Shown: piece by piece, positions 58,351 through 64,000 of the stretch
Layout of the letters: the number at the start of each line of letters is the position of its first letter
How positions within the stretch are numbered: position 1 is the first letter of the stretch
NCBI GenBank assembly: GCA_025716815.1
Contig: JAIXMN010000006.1
Location: forward strand, 62,001 to 126,000
Direction: 5' to 3'
DNA: 64,000 bases
Source of the DNA: Dichotomocladium elegans
Taxonomy: Eukaryota; Mucoromycota; Mucoromycetes; Mucorales; Lichtheimiaceae
Translations under genes and position numbers: made by a program
The notes under the pieces: model-generated
Seen by the model: the letters and a program-made list of their open reading frames with translations, nothing else
Told to the model about the DNA's origin: nothing
Database searches by the model: none

Positions 58351-60159
58351 TAAGCTGGGATATTGGTGCTAGGATGCGGTGGGTGTTGGTGTATTTGCGT
58401 TTTCTACACTACGTTATTAACTTGAGTCCTCACTGGTACTACAGTGCCATGTGATAGAGTCGCCTTTTTATGGACAAATGTTTCAAGTCTTCCGGTATTG
58501 ATTTCGCTACGAGTGCAGTCGATATAGCGATATCTTGGATCAGGCTGACACCTTCTAAGGACGGTCCGGATCGGTATGGATTCTTGGTGCATGTCTGGTG
58601 TGTTGGTGGAGACTTTGGGTCTTGTATTTTTGTTTGGTGTTGATGTCGCTTTACTAGACGAAATCCGACTACGTGAGCATGTATTGTTAATTCCATTGAT
58701 GCGATGTGCAAGGCAGCGTTCTCTCTCGTCGTATGTTACTGAGGGGTGGGCGTGGGCGTGTACACACCAGATACTGTATTACGTTTTTAACGTCGCTTCG
58801 GTCTCGAATTAGGTGATGCTTTTCTGCTGCTCGGGGGGGTCTTGATTTAGGTATTTCATACTGCCTACCTTTGTTATTTTTAGTGAGGAGATTTAATTGC
58901 AGGTTGCTGTACACTCATTCCCGCTGATAGTACAATCAAGGTCTACGGATAGTAGCTACTCTGTTTCGTTTCAGAATGACATGCATTCTGGAAATCTCCT
59001 CATATGACTCTGGCGAAGGCTCTCGCATGGAAGCCATTTGTTCAATGTGTTCAAAATAACGGTCCATATTGCATTAAAGCAAATTTTATATTATGTATCC
59101 GTGGAGCGAATTTCTTTTATGCACGACAAGACTTCTGGGTGCTTTGCACTCTGGATCTTCTCGGATCAGCAGTCGGGTTGGACCCATAGGGATGTGGTTG
59201 GTATTCCCCGTGCCGCGTTGTTCTTGGATCCCTACGTGGGGTCCGGTGATCGTGTTGTTATTATCTTGTCCTCAGGCCCTTGTCCTTTTTGGTCTCGAAT
59301 TTTTTTCCTACCAGACACATTGGTGGCTAGTATTATTAGTAATTACTTTTCAAACTGGTTTCTGAACTATAGTGGAAGCACTAGTAAAGCCTGTTTATTC
59401 TCTGCCCTTATCTGTCCTTTGTTCTACCGTTTTACATAGCCTCCGGGTTGATCAACACTCCCAGGCTTCCAAGAGCATCTCTTATGGTTGCTTGCTCATC
59501 ATTTTCGTCACACTTATTAGTTTCATCCTCAGGGGCAGTGGGATCAGCCGTTTCACTGCTCTTGAGTGTGAAGCCAAAATTTGTAAGTTTCTGTGATTTT
59601 AGCAGCATCTTCCATCGCCTTCTGTCTTATCCGGAGCGGTGTAGGAGAATCCTTAGTGTAAACACCCCGGAAATTCCTTCCTGCTTCTTCAACCCACAGG
59701 AGGGGCAGACCTGGGACACGGTCCAATTCCTCGGTGAGCCCAAGGAGCACCCAGTCAGCAGCAACTTTCTCAGCTCCATCTTCTGAACTGAATGGAGCTG
59801 GTTCGAGTTGTTAAGGGATCTCTACGATGCAGCCATTCTCATAGCGCTGTTTTCTTCTAGCTGCTTTCTGTCGTTTGTTAAGGGGTGGGATTGTCGAAGA
59901 GTTTTTTTCCGTCGGATACTCCGTGGAGCAGAAGACCAGTCTATATATAGCTTCTATGCTTCTGATTCGCCAGTCCATTTGACGGTGTTACAATGTATCC
60001 GGAGTTATATTTTCAATTCTGGTCATTACCAGCTAAAAGCCGCACCCGCCCATCTTTGACGGCTATCTCTTTTTTAACAGGATTATATAGATCTTAAAAC
60101 AATTGTTGAAGTAATTTTTTTCTAACTGTCGCTCTGTGTGGAGTAGAATTTAGGCGATT
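58351..60159. other. Non-coding, repeat-derived
   Basis: No supported gene. A weak core fragment of the 240-bp repeat (ATAGTACAATCAAGGTCTACGG) lies near 58925. Open frames at 59038-59786 are hydrophobic and motif-free. Confidence 0.35.
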
Positions 60160-60390
60160 ACAAATGGAATGCATCATATCCACAAGCAAAAGGATTCAGA
60201 TGGAAGAAGCAGACGTTAAGTGTGGCTACACAATGTACACCAACAAAGATAAGGTCAGATTTTTCATGCTAGTGTCGACAAGACCCTGAGTACATCAGCT
60301 GCTGCAAGACAGCGAGGAATCCATCTTCTGTCAGGTCAGCGATGGGCACCACAGTACGAAAAGGACCTTGACGGCATATTTTATATGTTG
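60160..60390 (+). mobile_element. Tc1-like element fragment (copy H)
   Basis: Matches the helix-turn-helix coding part of copies C and D: AGATGGAAGAAGCAGACG, AAGGTCAGATTTTTCA, ACATCAGCTGCTGCAAGAC, GTCAGCGATGGGC, GACCTTGACGGCAT. Confidence 0.65.
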
Positions 60391-61277
60391 ATCACACCGA
60401 TACACATGTGGTTTTCTTATCGTGCAATCCCAGATCAAGCAATTCTTTTGAGAAGGGGCCGATCTACGTACAGGACACGTTATTCAAAGCACTGAAATGG
60501 AATGAGCTACATTCTCTTCCACATCAGAGTCCACCGACGGAGGCGTATTTCGAATAACGATAAGACAAATGACATTGTTTTTGATCATAGGGCAGCCCAT
60601 GCTATTTTATATTGCCCGTCGCAACACGAAACAGTGGAGGCGTGAATACATAAAGAAGGGTCCTGGGAAGGCTTGTTATGAGGTGCAGCAGCTCCAAGTG
60701 CGCTTGATCATAAATCGCACCTTCTTCCATTTGTCCTTGATACTCGCGATGATTGCCTCCGTTGATACACGCGATAGCAATACGAACCTCTCTTCTTGGT
60801 ACCATCAATCTTTCACAGATACAGTATATATAGGTGAAACTCGCTTTCATAGCGTATTCATGGATGGGGGCTTAAAGCTCCCTGAGGATAGAGTAAATTG
60901 CGCCGATACACTACTCTGCAATGTTGAATAGTCATTGATGAAAAAAACACAACCACTTGGGGCAACATCGCCAAAAAATAGTAGGGAATTAGGGTATGTA
61001 TGCATTTTTCCATACGAAGACATGTCGTAGCCCTTTCTATTTACTATTTCGGTATAAAAGATGGATTGCCCTTTCTGTACGTCACCCAGTGACATTCCCG
61101 TATCCGTAGTGACTCCTTTGTTACTGTATATGGTACAGTATTTATTTGAACAGCGAATGCAGTAATACCTAATGGAAATTGAAAGCTTGCGAGATAGATA
61201 AGGCTCTTGATCATCCAGAGAGGGATGACAGTGTGTGTGTGTGGGGGGGTATATCGTGAGCAGGAGGTTGATTTCCA
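60391..61277. other. Region without a supported gene
   Basis: A 120-codon frame at 60569-60931 (plus) and an overlapping minus frame have no recognised motif. Confidence 0.35.
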
Positions 61278-62231
61278 TCATAGAGAATAATTCGCATATC
61301 GAGTGTCAGAGGAACGTTTATTGATGGTCGGGGCTTCGCGTACACTAGTGTCAGGATAGGCCAATGGCTCACTGGTCCCAGTGGTTTTGAATGACCGACG
61401 ACGTCGATGGATCATGCTGCTGTTGCTGCTACAACTGCTATTGCAGTTTTTCGAAACAGGTGGCTGTTTCTGTTGCTGCTGATGCGATGATTGTGATGTC
61501 AGCAAAGAAGATGTAATGGCTATGATAGGTGGTGATGGTAGCGGCGACGGGCTTTGACGACACAACTCGAGTAATGTTTCGGTAAGCGCCTTGAGCTGAC
61601 CATCGCTGCTCTTCTGTAATGCTACCAATGTCTTCGCATCCAGTTCACGTGGGATAGATTGCCATAATTGTTGGTTCATGTAGATGGCTTCAGCCACCAC
61701 AGCACTCATGGCTCTCGTCATGGCTCGAGGCCGTGAGCCTTCATAGACCTCTAGCGCGCTCTGAAGTCGTTTTTGCTGGACAGTCATCCGACGAGGAAGA
61801 GCAGGCGAAATGCGGGCACTGTTGGCGATGACCGGAGTGGATGGATCATCCTCGATGACCTCGAGCTTCTCTAGTCTGTCTTTGATATGCACCAGTTCTT
61901 TCCAAAGAGACTGGCCCTGTTTCTCCGTTCGGGTATCATCCTTACCGACTTCGGTCGGAGGATCCTGCAGAAGCTCGGCCAACAGCCGGCGGTTCTTGAC
62001 CGAGTTTGGTTCAGGCTGGTTCCGTGGAGTGATCGAAGCAGATCGCTTTGATGCGGATACGATACTGGGGCGTTTTTCACGTCCAGCGGAGGACGTGCGT
62101 TGCTTATTGCTCTCCGCTAATCTTGGGTGCATGGTCGTGGCCGATGCAGGAAGTTGGTCGCGCAAGCCTTTCGGGTAGGATTTCTGCAAATCGGAGCGTT
62201 GTAAAGCAATGGAAGATCGCCTTGAGCTCAT
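61278..62231 (-). CDS. Hypothetical low-complexity protein
   Basis: A single open frame of 317 codons starting MSSRRSSIALQRSDLQK. The first 90 residues are Ser/Arg/Lys rich and could be phosphorylated or nuclear. A predicted coiled coil follows (LWKELVHIKDRLEKLEVIE), then a mixed helical stretch (AVVAEAIYMNQQLWQSIP, LVALQKSSDGQLKALTETLL), a Pro/Ser segment, a Gln/His run and a basic patch MIHRRRRSFK. I do not recognise a family. Its length without stops and its biased but protein-like composition argue for a real gene. It is transcribed in the same direction as the next gene, 531 bp apart. Confidence 0.6.
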   Translation of the reverse strand: MSSRRSSIALQRSDLQKSYPKGLRDQLPASATTMHPRLAESNKQRTSSAGREKRPSIVSASKRSASITPRNQPEPNSVKNRRLLAELLQDPPTEVGKDDTRTEKQGQSLWKELVHIKDRLEKLEVIEDDPSTPVIANSARISPALPRRMTVQQKRLQSALEVYEGSRPRAMTRAMSAVVAEAIYMNQQLWQSIPRELDAKTLVALQKSSDGQLKALTETLLELCRQSPSPLPSPPIIAITSSLLTSQSSHQQQQKQPPVSKNCNSSCSSNSSMIHRRRRSFKTTGTSEPLAYPDTSVREAPTINKRSSDTRYANYSL

Positions 62232-62588
62232 GTTGGGATATATAAAAAGAAAAAGTGGTGAGATGTAAAAAGAAGTGGGTCATTTGTTCCCCCGACGTCT
62301 TTCTTAACACATGAAAATCCTTTTCCTCTCTTTTCGTCGCAGCAGATTTGCCTCTTTGTCCGTTTCTATCCTTCCTCACTCTCCATCCCCATTCTCTAAT
62401 AGATTAAAGTGCCTGCAATAGAAACCAATCGATCATCCAAGCATCCAATGTTCCTTAGTTACAGCCATCCTATTGTTATTTATCTCAGATGATATCGTGC
62501 AACCTTTTATTAAACCCACGTCTCACAAACTGGCTCCTGGTTGCGCAAATCCATTGACTTGCTCGCGGATGTGGAATGAATCGATATG

Positions 62589-62636
<48 letters not shown>

Positions 62637-62762
62637 ATATAGATTATGTATAGATTAACATAGGTGTGCTGTTGCGATTGCTATTAAAATCGCCATTACT
62701 ATATACAAAGCATATATACATGGACATATCGTCAACGTTTCGCCCAGTACATATCGTTTCCG
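62232..62762. other. Intergenic region with microsatellite
   Basis: Contains an (AT)n(GT)n microsatellite at 62593-62640 and no gene. Confidence 0.5.
62593..62640. repeat. (AT)n(GT)n compound microsatellite
   Basis: About 15 AT units followed by about 7 GT units and a TATAT end. Confidence 0.95.
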
Positions 62763-64000
62763 TCATGACCGATAGGTTGAGTTGCCTTGACCTTGAATAT
62801 TCAGCCGTATTTCACCAGCAATACTTTCAAACGATTCCGCAAGCCGCGATCCAAATCTACTGAGTGGTTCCGAGAAATCATTGAATGCCTTATCCAGGAA
62901 GTCTTGAACCGAAGAATCGAGATCATCAGCACTCAGCACAAAGTCTTCCGGTAAAAGAAGGCTTTCCAGATCGGGAGACGGAAGTACACGTTGTCGTGGG
63001 CCAGCTGCTACTGTAGCTCTCGCTGCTTCTTGATCCGATGATGATAACTGTGGTGTCGGCAGCGCTGCGAGAGAAGTGCGCCGAAGCCCCGGAGAGACTT
63101 CCCGCTCAGCTCGTCGAGAAGGCGTCGCAAGTATGTTTGGAACGCTGAACCGCGGTGGTCCAATAGGCGAGAGCGTCAGATTCGCAAGTCCCGAGTCGAA
63201 CTCATCCACATGTTGTTGGCGATGTGGCGTAGAAGTGGTAAAAAGCCCATGGTACGCATGTCGCTGATTAGAATTTGAGGGTGAATCCAGACGATTGAGT
63301 AAATCATCATTATTACCCCGTAGAAATAAACTTCGGTTAGTGCTCGTTTGTCTAACCATTCCAGGCGGTATGAACACAGTTTCTTTATGAGAAGTATGCT
63401 CCAAAGATGTGGCCGACGATTGATCTTTAGGCGTGTCCGTATTTGTTAAACGTTGACATGACGTTTTATGAGCAGTTTTTTCTGTTTGTCCCTGTTGTTG
63501 CTGTTGTTGTTGCTGCTGCTGCTGTTGGTCTTCTATTTGTTGATTACTAGACGACTTTGAGGTCTCATTTGCAGGTATTGCGTGAGTAGCTGAAGTTTTT
63601 AGGAGCTTCTTAGGTGGCTTTGATGTAGATTGGCTCCTCTGAAATAAGAAGTCAGTATTATTGTATCAACCCCGTTGTCTCCCATTGTACCTCTCGTGCT
63701 CGCTTAGTTTTAGGGATTGTCGTTGATATTTCCTGTGGTATATCAGCACGGTCAACAAGTTCGTTATCGTCATCATCAAGAACCTCCATAGGCAAAACAT
63801 CAGCAGTCATGACCCGGTTCTTCTTCGAATACGTTAGAGGGTTCTTGCGCATTTTTTCTTGCTTGCTGAATGCCTTTTCAATATCCCATATGCTGTCATC
63901 ATGCGGTGATTTCGTAGGACGCGCAGTTTCCTCCTCTGATATTCGGTTTACTAATTGCGACGTGGACGTTGTGGAGGAACGCTTCCGTCTTTTGACGCCG
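62763..64000 (-). CDS. Hypothetical protein with Gln tract, N-terminus outside window
   Basis: Two exons are visible: 63691-64000 (continuing beyond the window) and 62763-63638, joined by a 52-nt intron (GTACAA donor, TTTCAG acceptor). The upstream exon is basic then acidic (GVKRRKRSSTT, DSIWDIEKAF, LTYSKKNRV, EVLDDDDNELVD). The second exon has a Lys/Ser region, a Gln run (63495-63530), several SP/TP sites (TLSPIGPPRF, ATPSRR, VLPSPDLE) and a helical end (SVQDFLDKAFNDFSEPLSRF). Composition suggests a nuclear, phosphorylated protein. The family is not recognised. Confidence 0.65.

Noticed and set aside
59038..59786. Overlapping hydrophobic frames of 74-133 codons
   Set aside because: A/T-driven Leu/Phe/Ser composition, several frames open at once, no introns or motifs.
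1..64000. CRISPR arrays, bacterial operons or phage genes
   Set aside because: The window is eukaryotic; no regularly spaced short repeats and no prokaryotic gene organisation were seen.

Overview
The window is nuclear DNA of a fungus. Genes are compact and carry many short GT-AG introns (about 50-130 nt). They include a myosin-motor chitin synthase, an Erf2-type palmitoyltransferase, the urease accessory protein UreD, Rad7 and the ASTRA subunit Asa1. The set fits an early-diverging fungus. I infer Mucoromycota, probably Mucorales, from the degenerate-myosin chitin synthase, the beta-trefoil lectin fused to a CipC-like domain, and abundant decayed Tc1/mariner elements. Nothing in the window names a genus.

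Layout. 1-5.5 kb: the 3' part of a ZNFX1/Hrr1-type RNAi helicase, then a DUG1 dipeptidase. 5.6-8.8 kb: two decayed Tc1-like copies and one unrecognised decayed gene. 9-18.6 kb: a dense block with a type II membrane glycosyltransferase-like protein, a lectin/DUF3759-like protein, ERF2, UreD, CDC6 and a fold-type IV aminotransferase. 18.9-24.9 kb: the chitin synthase. 25.5-31.4 kb: transposon debris, a pogo-type MITE, GATGGT microsatellites and a hypothetical gene. 32.3-47.5 kb: HDHD5-like phosphatase, ASA1, a GS-I-like protein, a SMARCE1/BAF57-like protein, proteasome alpha-3 (PSMA3) and RAD7. Two nearly identical deletion-derivative transposons in opposite orientation sit within this block. 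47.5-61.2 kb: a gene-poor repeat field with LTR-like repeats, an array of about 240-bp repeats and Tc1 fragments. 61.3-64 kb: two low-complexity hypothetical genes, the second cut by the window end.

The genes are housekeeping genes and show no operon-like logic. UreD assembles urease, the two catabolic-type enzymes (DUG1, GS-like) concern nitrogen use, and CDC6, PSMA3, RAD7 and ASA1 concern chromosome and protein maintenance. Exon models were made by hand. Coding sums divide by three for every multi-exon gene that is complete in the window; the two edge genes and the hypothetical locus at 30.7-31.4 kb are partial or open models.

The most interesting signals are: (1) a Tc1-like element whose terminal bases touch or form the ASA1 start codon; (2) a 9-nt microexon in the HDHD5 homologue, and 18- and 30-nt exons in the lectin gene; (3) a chimeric non-autonomous element family in which three copies share the same deletions and the same acquired 3' module, a module that also exists alone; (4) a BAF57-like protein without an HMG box; (5) a chitin synthase motor with an intact P-loop but a degenerate switch II.
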